Assembly (NCBI GenBank): GCA_001936135.1
Contig: CP012821.1
Location: 124,001-188,000 of the forward strand
DNA length: 64,000 nt
Direction of reading: 5' to 3'
Source: Saccharomycopsis fibuligera x Saccharomycopsis cf. fibuligera
Lineage: Eukaryota; Ascomycota; Saccharomycetes; Ascoideales; Saccharomycopsidaceae
The notes beneath the pieces were generated by a model that saw nothing but the letters and a program-made list of their open reading frames with translations, was not told where the DNA came from and made no database searches. The translations under genes and the position numbers were made by a program. This document shows, one piece after another, positions 9,748 through 20,503 of this stretch; positions within the stretch are counted from its first letter, which is position 1, and each line of letters starts with the position of its first letter.

Positions 9748-11099
9748 GTGATTTAAATCGCAATCTTTGACTGTTGCCCAAAGTTTGTTTCTTTTCTAAG
9801 AGTGTACAATTGGCCGTATAAGCAAAATACAAAAAACAACAACAAAGAATATATAAAAGTGCCTTTATTTTTCTATTTGTACTTTTCATTAATAAAATGT
9901 CAGTAATTTTTATGCATCAAGTTAAACTGTATACGATGAAAATGTAATTCGAATAGTGACGATAATTGTATAAATAAGGCAGCAAGAAGACACATTCGCT
10001 CATTTTCTTTTCAAGTTTTCGGAAACGCATCTTCTAAAGACGTTGAACTCTGAGACACAAGCGTCTTTGGAAATGGTTTTGTAATTAGCTAGCATGCATT
10101 CACCGTAAGCTTCACCCTAGTTGGAGAGTTAGTCACTACATCAATGGCGCTTTTGATTGATTGGTCGAACTAAATTGGCAAGTGACTGTCGTCGCCATCA
10201 CAAGCGCGATAGCGCAGACAACAACAATCACAAGACATTATTGTCACCTCATTAGAAAGTCATCAAAGCAATTAAATCAAAATATAAAATCAGTTGCACT
10301 TACAGCTGCAGCACAAACGGCCGAAGCAGCAAATACCCTCTGTAGCGGTCTAACACTCTGTTTCCCAGGCATTGTCACTCTTTGTCTAGAATAAGAAGTG
10401 CTGTTGCTCAACTGCGGCAAGGAATACCAGCTATAGATTGGTTTACTCCATCGTAAATACCCACCAAACTCCTCCATCCTCGCCCTTATTTACTTACTCA
10501 CCGAAGCTCTCACTCAATCTCGCGATCGACCGCTTTCTGCAACGATCACATGAATGGTAACCCGGTCTCTATAACATATTATGACTGTAATAATAACAAC
10601 TGTTACGCTAAATAGAGGTTGGTTAGCAGCCCCGAGGCCATCGCCGGAAGACTAGCGATAGCCAGCTGCTGGCACTGCATCCAGCATCATCTCTTCTTGC
10701 CATCGCGACTACTTATCCCCAGCTCATCCGCCGTCTATCGTCCACATCAACAGTAATTGCAACAACTACAGCAGAGCTACTACATCTTGTCCACACACCA
10801 CACATTATCAATTGTATGTATATGTGTATCTGCATTTCTGTCAACTTTGAGCGGCACTAATCCGCTTTGTGTGGCGGCGGCAGCGGCGATGGTGGCGGGC
10901 GATGACAGCGATTGCTTGTTTTCTCCTTGTCGCGATTCCAACTTTTGTGTTTTACTGCTCTTTTATTTTTATTTTTTTACGTTTTTATCTTTATATTTCC
11001 ATTTTCGGTCTTCTTGCAAAGTATAACTAACATAGATTACCTATAGCCTTTCACTGTCATTAGCCAATATTTATCAACTCTAGAAAACAACAAATAAAC
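9748..11099. other. Long intergenic region upstream of ATG8
   Basis: About 1.35 kb. The first 250 bp are AT-rich 3' flank of NUP170. From 10,150 to 10,950 it is unusually GC-richer, with short GCAGC and GGCGGC stretches. The scattered open frames there have no similarity or codon bias I can support. It is probably regulatory DNA for ATG8, an autophagy gene usually under strong starvation control. Confidence 0.5.
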
Positions 11100-11676
11100 A
11101 TGAGATCTCAATTTAAAGACGAGCATTCTCTCGGTATGTGTGCTTTTATTTGGTTTTTCCCTCGTCGGTAGACGATGGGCATGGGCTTTACTTTGCCCCC
11201 TTCTGCGCGATGAGGTCGACGAGGAAGGTTATGCGATGGGCCTCCTCGGCATCCTCGATGCCTCTAATCAGCTCTCCAGCGCGTTTAGCCATGGCGCTTA
11301 AATATAATGAGTCTGGCCATCTAATACTGACATGCTTTTTGTAGAAAAACGAAAGGTAGAAGCCATGAGAATCCTCAAAAAATTCCCTGATAGAATTCCT
11401 GTCATTTGCGAAAAAGTCGAGAAATCCGATATTCAAGAAATTGACAAGAGAAAATATTTGGTGCCATCAGATTTAACCGTTGGTCAGTTTGTTTACGTTA
11501 TTAGAAAAAGAATTCAGTTGCCTCCAGAAAAAGCCATTTTTATTTTCATCAAGGACATTTTACCTCCAACTGCTGCATTGATGTCTTCAATTTATGAAGA
11601 ACATAAAGACGAAGATGGATTTTTGTACGTGTTGTATTCTGGGGAAAACACTTTTGGTGAACCATTGCAAGAATAA
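11100..11676 (+). CDS. ATG8: Ubiquitin-like autophagy protein Atg8
   Basis: Two exons: 11100-11133 and 11345-11676, giving 121 residues. The donor is GTATGT (11134), the branch point is the variant TACTGAC (11325-11331), and the acceptor is TAG ending at 11344. The junction G+AA restores Glu in the sequence HSLEKRK, matching the family's 'FEKRK'. Family blocks follow: [50 protein letters not shown]. Cleavage by Atg4 after Gly of ENTFG removes the tail EPLQE and allows conjugation to phosphatidylethanolamine on the phagophore. The first exon codes for only 11 residues. Confidence 0.97.
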
Positions 11677-11936
11677 GTTTATTCAATTAATTATTAACTA
11701 TTCCTTTTTTTCTCCTATTTTGTCTCAATCCTTATTTTTATTTTTCTTACCTACTCTCTTTTTCCTCTTCTTTTTTTTGTTGTATTGTTTGGTTTTGGTG
11801 TTTTTATTTATTAACGCTGGCGGGGATACGTTTTAGTTGAGGAGAGATTATATCCAGATATGGTTATTTTGTTTTTCTTCTTTAGGCAGTAGTATACTTT
11901 GGTTGGGGTTTTCTTTTAATACATGTTGTTACTTTT

Positions 11937-11974
<38 letters not shown>

Positions 11975-13205
11975 CGCTTATTTATTTTAATTCTTTTACT
12001 TTTATCTTGGGTGTTCTGTTGCTACCGGATCTTTGTTTTTACACTGCTAAAAGTGTGCTACACAACTAAGGCAGACAGGTAATGATAAACTCAAAAAACA
12101 AGAGTCGTGGTAAAGTCCTTTACGTGAAATGAGTAATAAAAGTCTAGAAAATGAGCTCTGGTTGTTAGCTATAACAGAAGATTGTTTGTTCAATGTTACA
12201 GGAGTCGCAAAAAAAAAAGGAAACGACAAATGAATGATAGATTTTATGGAAATGAAGATTATGGTCGCCAGCGCTAGCGCTAAGATTGCCAGAAGCATTA
12301 TCATTATCTCCAGCGGAGACAACGGCAGGCTCTATGAGTGCGTTTTTTTGCCTTTTTCCGAAGATGCTGTAAATCTGAACCATAGGGACGTCCATAAACT
12401 AGTGTTCTCAACGTGCACAAATTATAGTATAGACTGTATCATCTTTGTTACACTAACATTAACGTGGCGCCTTTGGTGAGTTCTCTTGCTGTAGCTGGCA
12501 ACATGCATAATTGGATGCACATACTCTCAGCTACTGGTCAGAGTGTTAAAACTTGAAACGTTACTAACCCTCGGAGTCTGTCATTCTACACTTATCAAAA
12601 GGATCCCTCTTTCTCTACTTTCCGCCGTACGTGTATTGAATGGATTTTTACAAAATCAGAGCATCTCTATGGTGAAGGCGGCCTGGCTTTCTGCTATAGT
12701 CTGTAATGTTACAAAGTGAACAAAACACATGCAAAACAGGCTCATCTGGGTACACACGAGAAACGTGAAATGAAAATCAGTGAAAAAATCATAGAAGATC
12801 GTAATATAATAAGATAGTTGAGATTAACAAATAGGGAGAAGGTAAGGTGATAACAAAAGCAAACAAAAAAGCAAAAAGAAAACAAGCAATAAGGTACTGG
12901 TATAACAATTTTGGTGTAAGAAGTGAAGAAGAAGAAAAAGAAAGCTGTAGAAGGTCTAATGAGGGATAACACAAAAAGATGAAAAGCAATAATGATAAGG
13001 GAGACAAACAATATAATAAGATATGGAGATAAAAATAATGCAAAACAATAGTGAACAAATCAAACAAGCAAACAGCCGAGAGATGTTTCCCCAATGTGAA
13101 AAAAGTCTTTTGGTCTTTTTTTTACTATTTTTTTATTTTTTTCTGTTAAACTCCAAGTCCAACTTTTTCCAAAATAAACAAACAAAAAAAGCAACTAGTC
13201 AAAAC
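11677..13205. other. Convergent intergenic region with long poly-T tract
   Basis: This lies between the 3' ends of ATG8 and the WSC gene. It has T-rich sequence after ATG8 including an uninterrupted T run at about 11939-11974, then A-rich sequence before the WSC stop. No supported gene is visible; translated frames are low-complexity Phe/Leu runs from the T tracts. Confidence 0.6.
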
Positions 13206-14909
13206 TCAATCTCTCACTCTATCTCTAAACAAATCGTCATCGCTTTGATCGTCAGTAGAAATTCCGCTATTTGTATGTTGATGATTTTGATGATTTTTTG
13301 GATCAAGATATTGCCCGCCAATATTATTAGTAGCACTGTGACCACTCTTTATGCTCTCGTTATCTGGATTCATGATTCTCAAGCCCGCTCCACGACGAGG
13401 TGGATTAACTAAAGGTGCGGCACTTGGATCAGTGAAGTCGAATTCATCATCGTCCTGATCATGATCATAGTCACCAGTAGCACCAGCAGCAGCATCGTCT
13501 TCATTGTCTAGCTCATGATGGATTTCGTTGGAAAACCTTCCTCTTTGATTCTCTTCTGAGGAATGTCTATTGTAATCCGTTGCTGTTGTTTGGGATCCAC
13601 TGCGTCTAATGTTGGAACTTGCTGCTGGAGAACGGTTATTGTTGGCATAAACAGCACCAGCACCAGCGCCAGCAGCTGCAGCTGCAGCTGCGGGACCCAC
13701 ACCTTGATGAATACCCAACGCGGATCCCTCTTGTCTGATGTTGTTGCTGTTGTTGTTGTTGTTGAATCTCGAAGATGGGTTTCTTGAAAAGCCATCATTG
13801 TTAGTGCTTGCACTTCCGGAGAGATTGTTAGTATTATTGCCATCCCCAGTAGACCCAATAATTGGGCCCAACGCGCCATCTTCGTCATCATCGTTGCCGA
13901 AATCATCACGCAAGCCGCTGAATCTGTTTCTTTCTGGATGTCTACTAGAGTAGTTATTAGCCACCACGGTAGCGGCAATAGCGGCATTCAGTGATTTTTC
14001 CAAGTCTCTGGACTTTTGACGCTGTCTCCAAATGAACACTAATACCGATACAAAAATGGCCACGGCGGCAACCACCCCGACAACAATGCCGGCAATAGCG
14101 CCGCCAGACAAGCCGGAGCCAGAGCCGCCGGCGTTTTTGCCGTTAGTCCCATTGTTGGCACTATCAGAACCATTACTGCCTGATGACCCCGAGGCACTAG
14201 CGGTCAAGGTGACATACACGTCCGAGTAGCTAGCGGTGGTTTTGACAACGATGGCAGAGGTGACGGTCTGACCACTGTCATCGGTGTTGACAGATAATGA
14301 GGTGGACTCTATCGTTGTTGGCTTGGCTAAGGACGAGGAAGTCTTGTGGGTGCCGGTGGCGGTTGAAGTGATGGTGCTAGTGGAAGCACCAGACGAAGCA
14401 GTGACATCGTCGCTTGCAGTGGCCGAAGCAGAACCAGAGGCAGAAGAGTCAGCGGCCGCAGACGAAGCGCCAGCATCAGTGGAAGACGAGCCAGAGGAAG
14501 AATTCGAATCAGTAGCAGTCGAAGAAGAGTCTGAAGAACTGCTGCTTCCGTCACCATCGCCGTCGTCATCGTCGGTGCTGCTGGTCCACACTGAGTAATA
14601 ATCACCGCCGCCACAAATATCGGCAGGATAGCCAGAACACTGCGAATCGCAATTCGAGTCGCTGACTTTGCTGCCCGAAGGAGCGCTGTTTGAGCAAAGG
14701 CAAACATTGCCACCGGTCAACGCGGCATACTTGTAGGAGCCGCACTGAGTCTTACAGTGGCCGGCGGACTGGTAGGTGTAGGAAGACCCAGAGCCTGAAA
14801 AGGCGCTGGTTGAGTAGCATCCCTTGTACGAGAACGAGGCGGCCAAGGCTTGGTGGAAGTGCACGAGCAGCGCTAGTACAACGGAGCCGGCGGCAAGCCT
14901 TATTTGCAT
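13206..14909 (-). CDS. WSC-domain cell-wall stress sensor
   Basis: 567 residues: signal peptide (1-24), a WSC domain with eight cysteines (about 26-110, starting FSYKGCYS, including CLCSNSAP and ADICGGG), a long Ser/Thr-rich rod (about 113-265) expected to be O-mannosylated, one membrane helix (about 270-294, AIAGIVVGVVAAVAIFVSV) followed by RQRQK, and a cytoplasmic tail rich in Asn and acidic residues with RIMNPDNE near its end. This is the layout of Wsc1/Wsc2-type sensors, which report wall stress through Rom2-Rho1 to the cell-integrity MAP kinase cascade. Which of the WSC paralogues it is cannot be settled here. The conserved tail motif near the C-terminus argues that it is intact. Confidence 0.93.
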   Translation of the reverse strand: MQIRLAAGSVVLALLVHFHQALAASFSYKGCYSTSAFSGSGSSYTYQSAGHCKTQCGSYKYAALTGGNVCLCSNSAPSGSKVSDSNCDSQCSGYPADICGGGDYYSVWTSSTDDDDGDGDGSSSSSDSSSTATDSNSSSGSSSTDAGASSAAADSSASGSASATASDDVTASSGASTSTITSTATGTHKTSSSLAKPTTIESTSLSVNTDDSGQTVTSAIVVKTTASYSDVYVTLTASASGSSGSNGSDSANNGTNGKNAGGSGSGLSGGAIAGIVVGVVAAVAIFVSVLVFIWRQRQKSRDLEKSLNAAIAATVVANNYSSRHPERNRFSGLRDDFGNDDDEDGALGPIIGSTGDGNNTNNLSGSASTNNDGFSRNPSSRFNNNNNSNNIRQEGSALGIHQGVGPAAAAAAAGAGAGAVYANNNRSPAASSNIRRSGSQTTATDYNRHSSEENQRGRFSNEIHHELDNEDDAAAGATGDYDHDQDDDEFDFTDPSAAPLVNPPRRGAGLRIMNPDNESIKSGHSATNNIGGQYLDPKNHQNHQHTNSGISTDDQSDDDLFRDRVRD

Positions 14910-15172
14910 GGCTGGCTGGATATTTGGCAGCTGGCTCGGTGGTTTGGCCTGAAAACGGACGCGCTATGAGAAAGCGTGTGCTGGCAGTAGGGCAGTAACG
15001 CTGTACTTTGGGATGATGTTCAGCGAATGACTAAAGTTGCAAGCGCCAGAAACAGGGAAGGGGATCCGGATGACAGAACTGAGAATCGCCCCTGTACTAT
15101 GCTATAGCTAGGGTCCTTTTGAGACGGTCCTTGTGTTTTGCGTTTTTATTTTTGTATTTGGCGCGGTATTTT

Positions 15173-15220
15173 TGTATCTTGTATCTTGTATCTTGTATCT
15201 TGTATCTTGTACTTTGTATC
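15173..15220. repeat. Tandem 7-bp repeat (GTATCTT)n
   Basis: About five GTATCTT units in a row followed by variant units, upstream of the WSC gene. Confidence 0.85.
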
Positions 15221-15960
15221 TGGCACGGTACGGCAAACAAGAACCCGGGCTAGTCTTCTTTTCAGAGAAAAACCGTCGCTACTTGTTCTGTTTGACTTTT
15301 GCTCAACTTCGCTGGACTTCCAGTCTCTGTGGATCTCAATGGAGGCAACTGAACGAGTGACTGAGTTTTCAGAGAAAGCAGCTGACTGTGTTAGTTGGCG
15401 AGTCACAGCGTATGTGTGCTAGCGTGTAGCGAGTGAATAACGTCCAGATTTGTCCAGATTAGTCCAGATGGCAGATGGTACACAGCACACACCACAGCAA
15501 AAAGATTTGGTTTGGCCAGTTAGTGATCCGCCCACGAAAAAGTAAAAAAGTAAAAGTGAAAGAAAAAAGTAAAAAAAAAGTAAAAAAAAAAAAAAAGTCA
15601 AACAGCAAGAAAACGCAAAATTTTTTTACAGTTACTTTTTGCCTTTCTGCTTTTCTGCTTTTCTGCTTCCCTGCTTCCCTGCTTTCTCGCCTTTCTTGCC
15701 TTTCTGCTGTTCTGACTAGACTTGGGTTGTAGTTAGGGTTGCCGCACTGCTGCTACACTGTGCGGTTTACTGTATGGCTTACTGTATCCGGAAGTACGCT
15801 AGATGGTGGCTGCTGTCTGTGAGAGGTGGGCGTGCACAGCGTGTAGCCACTGGGAATGAGATCTCGTTATTCGACCACTTGGCTATTTGGCCATTTGATC
15901 TCGCGCCACCCCTGCGCAGAATGGGGGTGTGCCAACCGCTGCACCCCGCCGCCAACCGCT

Positions 15961-16000
15961 GCCAGTAGCTGCCAGTAGCTGCCAGTAGCTGCCAGTAGCT
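15961..16000. repeat. Tandem 10-bp repeat, GCCAGTAGCT x4
   Basis: Four identical copies of GCCAGTAGCT in direct succession. Each unit contains AGCT. Confidence 0.95.
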
Positions 16001-16216
16001 GTGAATCGCTGCGATCTGCAACCGCATCCGGGGGTGCGTCAAGCCCCTATTAGCGCTGCTAACCGTACGGCGCACACCGCAACGTGTATAACCTCACCGC
16101 GACCACTACTACAATTGCTGTCGACATTGTCGTTGACATTGTCGTTGTCATCGTCGTCGTCATCATTTAGTGCTACAGTACAGCCTATAAAGTCTGTTAC
16201 ATTCTAAACGTTGCCT

Positions 16217-17815
16217 TCACTGCACCTTCACCGTATCTGCCTCCAGCTTAACTAGCCCAAAGTTGCTGTTCTCTCCCAAACAAACCACCTCGTAATCATT
16301 CTCCTTCTCTTCTAAACCCATCTCTTCCAAACCCATCTCTTCCAGCACCGCCTCTTCTTCCTCTGCTCGCTCGAGCCGTCTAGCCACGCTTCTGCGGCTT
16401 TGTCTTCTTTTGCGGTTCAATCCGCGGTAGGAATTCAGCATCTCCAGTGTGATTTCGTTATACTTGTTGTAGTACATCCCGGTAAAACTAGACAGTAATC
16501 GTCCATTTGATTTTAAGGAAAAGCGTCTTTTTGTTCTGGCAGCTGCCGTGCCATTGCAACTGCTGTTGGCTTCCCTTCTCTTCTCTTTAGCCTGTTCCCC
16601 GCTAGCTGCTGAATCATGGTTGCTGCGCTGACTATGCCGTTGGCTACCATAGTGTTGACGCTGGTGCTTTTGTTTCTGCTTCTGTTTTGTTTTGGCATTT
16701 TGTTTTTGCCTTTGGAGGTACGAGTACTGCTCTTCTTCTTCTTCTTCTTCTTCTTCTTCTTCTCCTCCTCCGGGCACTCTATCGTTGTTGTCATTACTAT
16801 TATTAAGCATGTCACTGCTGTATGCTGCACTGCCTAACGGCGAGCACACAATGGCAAAATGATTACACCAGCAGCCTTTTGGTGAGCGTAGACCGTTTCG
16901 GCAATTAATACATCTCATCTTACGATCGTCGTAGCATCCTTTGAATTTTCCCAAAGTGATTATTGGTAAGCTGACCTGAGCAGTAATAGTTTCACAAACT
17001 GGTCTTGCTTTGGGCAATTCCTCGTTGCCGTTGTTGCCGTTGCTGCCGTTGCTGCTGCTGTTATTATCCATACTAATCAAACTGACCTCAGGCATGCGTT
17101 TACTGGCGGCTGCTGAATTATCGTGGCCATCATCGTCACCGCTTTCGTGGATACTGGCCAGATTTTCTTTAGAAAGCTGATTTCGCTCGGATTCACTATG
17201 GTTGATATTGTTTTCTTCTTGTATGACCACTCTTTTTTCTCTGGTGCTGGTATTGGTGCTCGCGCTTGCATTGGCGTTGGCATTACCGTTGTGATGACTG
17301 TTATGGGTCATGTTGTCTTGTGTGTGTAAGTTGGCCAAGACAGCATGATGATTATTTTCTGTGGTGTTTTTTAAATCGACTGTATTATTGTTATTATTGT
17401 TATTATTGTAATTATTGTTATTGTTGTTATTGTTGTTATTAGTGTTATCATTATTGACATTATTGACATTATTGCTGATGCTATCGGTGTTGATACTTTT
17501 GCTGTTGTCATTATCATTTTTGTTATTTTTGGTCGTGGTTGTATCTTTCTTTTGTTGGAATCGTTTCTTGATGTGCTTTATTTTGTCATTATGAGGACGG
17601 CGTTGCGGGATAGAGGACGATGTGCTTCTCGGTTGACTGCGACTGTGATTGCGGTTATGGCTGAGGCTAAGGTGGGGCGAACTCATGCTACCGCTGCTAC
17701 CGCTGCTGCCGCTACTGCTGATACTATTACTGTTGTTGGACAAAAGCATCGATTTTACTCTAGACGCATCCGTACTTGTGCCAAAGTCAAACTCAAAGTC
17801 AAACTCAAAGTCCAA
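16217..17815 (-). CDS. Unrecognised low-complexity protein with a conserved-looking Cys/His cluster
   Basis: An open frame of 532 residues starting with a repeated acidic/aromatic motif (MDFEFDFEFDFG). Residues 30-270 are mostly Ser, Asn and His tracts including an Asn run near 125-145. At about 275-324 composition changes to a normal globular stretch: SLPIITLGKFKGCYDD, then C-x2-C and G-C-W-C-N-H-x4-C, which could bind zinc. After an acidic Glu run and a Lys/Gln tract, a second ordered block (about 425-470) contains RRFSLKSNGRLLSSF and ITLEMLNSYRGLNRKRR. The end carries a tandem EEMGLEEMGLEE repeat. I do not recognise the family. Possible nuclear or regulatory protein; function unknown. Confidence 0.7.
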   Translation of the reverse strand: MDFEFDFEFDFGTSTDASRVKSMLLSNNSNSISSSGSSGSSGSMSSPHLSLSHNRNHSRSQPRSTSSSIPQRRPHNDKIKHIKKRFQQKKDTTTTKNNKNDNDNSKSINTDSISNNVNNVNNDNTNNNNNNNNNNYNNNNNNNNTVDLKNTTENNHHAVLANLHTQDNMTHNSHHNGNANANASASTNTSTREKRVVIQEENNINHSESERNQLSKENLASIHESGDDDGHDNSAAASKRMPEVSLISMDNNSSSNGSNGNNGNEELPKARPVCETITAQVSLPIITLGKFKGCYDDRKMRCINCRNGLRSPKGCWCNHFAIVCSPLGSAAYSSDMLNNSNDNNDRVPGGGEEEEEEEEEEEQYSYLQRQKQNAKTKQKQKQKHQRQHYGSQRHSQRSNHDSAASGEQAKEKRREANSSCNGTAAARTKRRFSLKSNGRLLSSFTGMYYNKYNEITLEMLNSYRGLNRKRRQSRRSVARRLERAEEEEAVLEEMGLEEMGLEEKENDYEVVCLGENSNFGLVKLEADTVKVQ

Positions 17816-18492
17816 GACAAAGTATAACTAACGGGTGGGTGGTTTGATTGGAATCTGCCTTTTATCTTTGTTATATGTATATATATATATATATATATTT
17901 TTTTTTTCTGTTTTCTAGCAGACCTTGATTCGAACTGGACGCGGCAAGAACGAGAAAGAGTGAGAGTTTGCACTTTGCACTTTGCGCTTTGCACTTTGCA
18001 CTGCTGGTGGGATTCTGATAGCTGTCATTGACGTTTGAGCAAAACAAAACAAAACAAAAGCAGATGAGGCCGGGACGCCGCGCGCAGCGGATAGCGGAGC
18101 CAATTTAGCGGGGGAAGACCTATCACACAAACACCCACATGCATGACAGTGAGCTAAGTATAGCACGACGTCTCGCAGTGTAAGCACAAGACAATAACTG
18201 CAACGTTGGCCGCAACTCAGTCTACGGGCATCAGAGCTGACTCCAGTAAGCGGAAAAAGGTAGTTTTGATCTATAGTATATTGTTCCCAGGAAAATAAAT
18301 AACAATAACAACAATAACAACAATAATAATACACATCTTCGAAAATGTAAGCCAGGTGAAAGTAGAGCAGAGCAGAGCAGAGCAGAGCAGAGCAGACTCG
18401 AAAGCAAAAAAGGAAAAACAAACAGGCAAGCAGACACCAATCCAATAAACATATCCAACAGTCACTAGTATACAAGAAATAAAAAAATAAGA

Positions 18493-18543
<51 letters not shown>

Positions 18544-18544
18544 G

Positions 18545-18577
<33 letters not shown>

Positions 18578-18767
18578 TTATGCAAATAATACAAATGGAG
18601 CGGGGAAGGCTGAGTGCAATTCAGCAAAACCCCGGATCTTGACTGCTCATGCCGTTGGCTTGAGTGTGACACAGCACAGCACCAATCTCCAGAGGCCTGC
18701 ACAGAGCGCACATGCTGTCCGAGTTTCATGGTACCAAACAGCGGGAGAACTACTCCGCAGAATAGCT
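17816..18767. other. Microsatellite-dense intergenic region
   Basis: It contains a (TA)n tract at about 17877-17898, GCACTTT units near 17970, AAAAC units near 18045, (AGAGC)n at 18364-18395, a long (AAT)n array at about 18493-18542 and a run of about 29 A at 18547-18575. No coding region is supported; frames through it are repeats only. Confidence 0.75.
18493..18575. repeat. (AAT)n trinucleotide array followed by poly-A
   Basis: About sixteen AAT/ATA units followed, after AACGAT, by about 29 consecutive A. Confidence 0.95.
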
Positions 18768-19532
18768 TCACGTCTTCACTTTGAACTTCAACGTCGTTGT
18801 CTGTCTCAACGTGTACGTTGAGCGGCACAAGGCGCAAACTGCGTCGGTTTTTCTGGCCGTTCTTGAATGGCTGAATGCCTGAAAGAGGCAATCGAAACAA
18901 TAACAGTGTCCGCAAGGTAACGCTATCGTCTTATCAGGACTATCAAAGCAGATCGGACACTGGTAGTACTGTAGCGACCTATGATTCGCTGGCTTCTGGT
19001 TGGCCACAGCACCGCCAGTGTGGCTGTTGTTGTGGCTGTTGCTGTTGCTGTTGCTGTGGCTGTTGCCATGGCTCTGGTCGTTTCGCGGTTCGGTAAAGTC
19101 AACGATTTCCGTGCGCGGCACGCTGTCGTGGAATAGCTTGTTTGTTTCATTGTCAGTCTCGTCTTCCTCGTCTGAGGAGTTGATAACAATGACAGACTTG
19201 GCTAGCTGGGCAGAACGTCGTCTGCGCTTGACTGGCGGAGGACGCGACTCGGGCGTCGGGCTGTCGGTAAGCTCTGCGTCGGGGTTATTGCTGCTACTAT
19301 TGCTGCTGCTGCTGTTGCTGCTGCTGTTGCTGTTGGGCGCCATCTCCGCGGGGTCGTCGATGGTGGTTATGCTGCCTCTTTTGCGCTTGGGCCGGCTTTG
19401 TCTTTTGCTGCTGCTGTTGTTACCAGAAGGCATCTGCTTGAGTCTTGGTCTCGAGGGCATGTGTTTTATGTCGGCGATGTCGCTGGCACGAGCATGAGCA
19501 TGAGTGGCGCTGTGGCGCTTGCCTAACGGCAT
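18768..19532 (-). CDS. SLX8: RING finger protein with SUMO-interacting motif, SLX8-like
   Basis: 254 residues. The C-terminal RING (about 190-237) has the C3HC4 spacing C-P-I-C, C-G-H-C-Y-C, C-L, C-A-L-C with an elongated loop before the last pair. At 113-125 lies a hydrophobic-acidic stretch, SVIVINSSDEEDE, the classic form of a SUMO-interacting motif; a second candidate IVDFTE is near 142. The N-terminus is basic (KRQSRPKRKRG and VKRRRRS), probably nuclear localisation. RING plus SIM in a short protein is the design of SUMO-targeted ubiquitin ligases (Slx8 with partner Slx5, RNF4 in animals), which ubiquitylate sumoylated proteins at damaged DNA. Length is close to yeast Slx8. Identity with Slx8 rests on architecture, so the symbol is tentative. 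Confidence 0.7.
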   Translation of the reverse strand: MPLGKRHSATHAHARASDIADIKHMPSRPRLKQMPSGNNSSSKRQSRPKRKRGSITTIDDPAEMAPNSNSSSNSSSSNSSSNNPDAELTDSPTPESRPPPVKRRRRSAQLAKSVIVINSSDEEDETDNETNKLFHDSVPRTEIVDFTEPRNDQSHGNSHSNSNSNSHNNSHTGGAVANQKPANHRSLQYYQCPICFDSPDKTIALPCGHCYCFDCLFQAFSHSRTARKTDAVCALCRSTYTLRQTTTLKFKVKT

Positions 19533-20503
19533 GGTGGAGAGATGCTATGTTGGCGCCAAAGAGACGAGAGGCGTGGGCGTTTGCAGCGAGTGGTGCAAGT
19601 GGCGCAAGTGGTGCGAGATGAAGCAGGAAGTGGCAAAACGCCTTGAAAGAGACGCTGGTGCTTGGCCGGTGAGCAGTCTTGTGCGCCGTGGTGTGCGCCG
19701 TGGACTGGGTATGGCGATGGCGAGGCAGTGGCAAGTGGACTCTAGCAAGATAGAAGGAGATGAGATGGTTTTTTGGATGTCCGGAGAAAGCAAACACGCC
19801 AGTTCGAGACGGCGGCGTGACGGCAAGTGCAAACTGGAAATCAGAGCGTAGCCCGGTGTAGTGAAGTGCAGCCGCAAAGCAGTGCTGGAAACGCTAATGG
19901 TGTTTATGGCGATAGTATAATGGCCGCTGTTTTCCCTGTGTCTCTGGATCAGTATTAGCTATTGTGGGCTAGTGTTGCGACCTGAGTATTGCGACCCGAG
20001 AGAGTACTGCGCTCAGAGTGCTACGATCAGAGTATTACGCTATCGCCAGGTCTCGCTGCTCAGTGCTAAGCGCCGACTGCTAAGCGCCGACCAACAGCAG
20101 AAACCCGTCGCAGAAACAGGGCTAAAAGTGTCATGTGCTTGCGCCTGCCTATCTCGTGACTCAGCACAGGGCTATCCAGAAAAGACGATACCACATCACA
20201 TGGCCACTTCGGCACGTGATGCACGCGCGTCTGCGCCGCCGCCGCGACGCTGACTAAGCGATTGCCAAAGCAGTTTTTCTGTCGCGCTGGGCTCTGCTCT
20301 GTTTTCTCCGGGCCTGCGCTCCCAACCGCCGGCCGCCTCTCTGGCTGCTAGCGGTCCACTCTCCAGTTCGCAGTCCCAGACCCAGTCCAGTGCACTTTCA
20401 TCAAAACTGAAAATTTACTACATAGTACTCGGTACTGTTTACCACGACTACTTACTTGCTGTTTCTCCCCAAATATCACTCCTCACTAAACTCATCATCA
20501 ACA
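19533..20503. other. Divergent intergenic region between the RING gene and RPL23
   Basis: About 970 bp, locally GC-rich (CGCGCGTCTGCGCCGCCGCC near 20,225). It contains a CACGTG site at 20213. No gene is supported in it. Confidence 0.6.
20213..20218. promoter_or_regulatory. CACGTG E-box (Cbf1-type) upstream of RPL23
   Basis: The minus strand reads ATCACGTGCC, the RTCACGTG form bound by Cbf1, about 290 bp upstream of the RPL23 ATG. In CTG-clade yeasts Cbf1 sites are known in ribosomal-protein promoters. Function at this copy is inferred from position. Confidence 0.45.

Larger units (their letters stand above)
14910..16216. other. Upstream region of the WSC gene, repeat-rich
   Basis: About 1.3 kb of promoter and intergenic DNA with several simple tandem repeats (GTATCTT units at 15173, CTGCTTTT units near 15645, GCCAGTAGCT units at 15961, GTCGTTGACATT units near 16120). 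I see no gene in it. Confidence 0.6.

Noticed and set aside
10161-11026. Short ORFs upstream of ATG8
   Set aside because: Ala/Cys/Leu-rich compositions come from GCAGC/GGCGG words; no similarity, bias or splice signals support genes.
14284-14598. Open frames antisense to the Ser/Thr rod of the WSC gene
   Set aside because: Repetitive Ser/Asp codons on the minus strand keep the opposite strand open. The signal peptide, WSC cysteines and TM segment establish the real strand.
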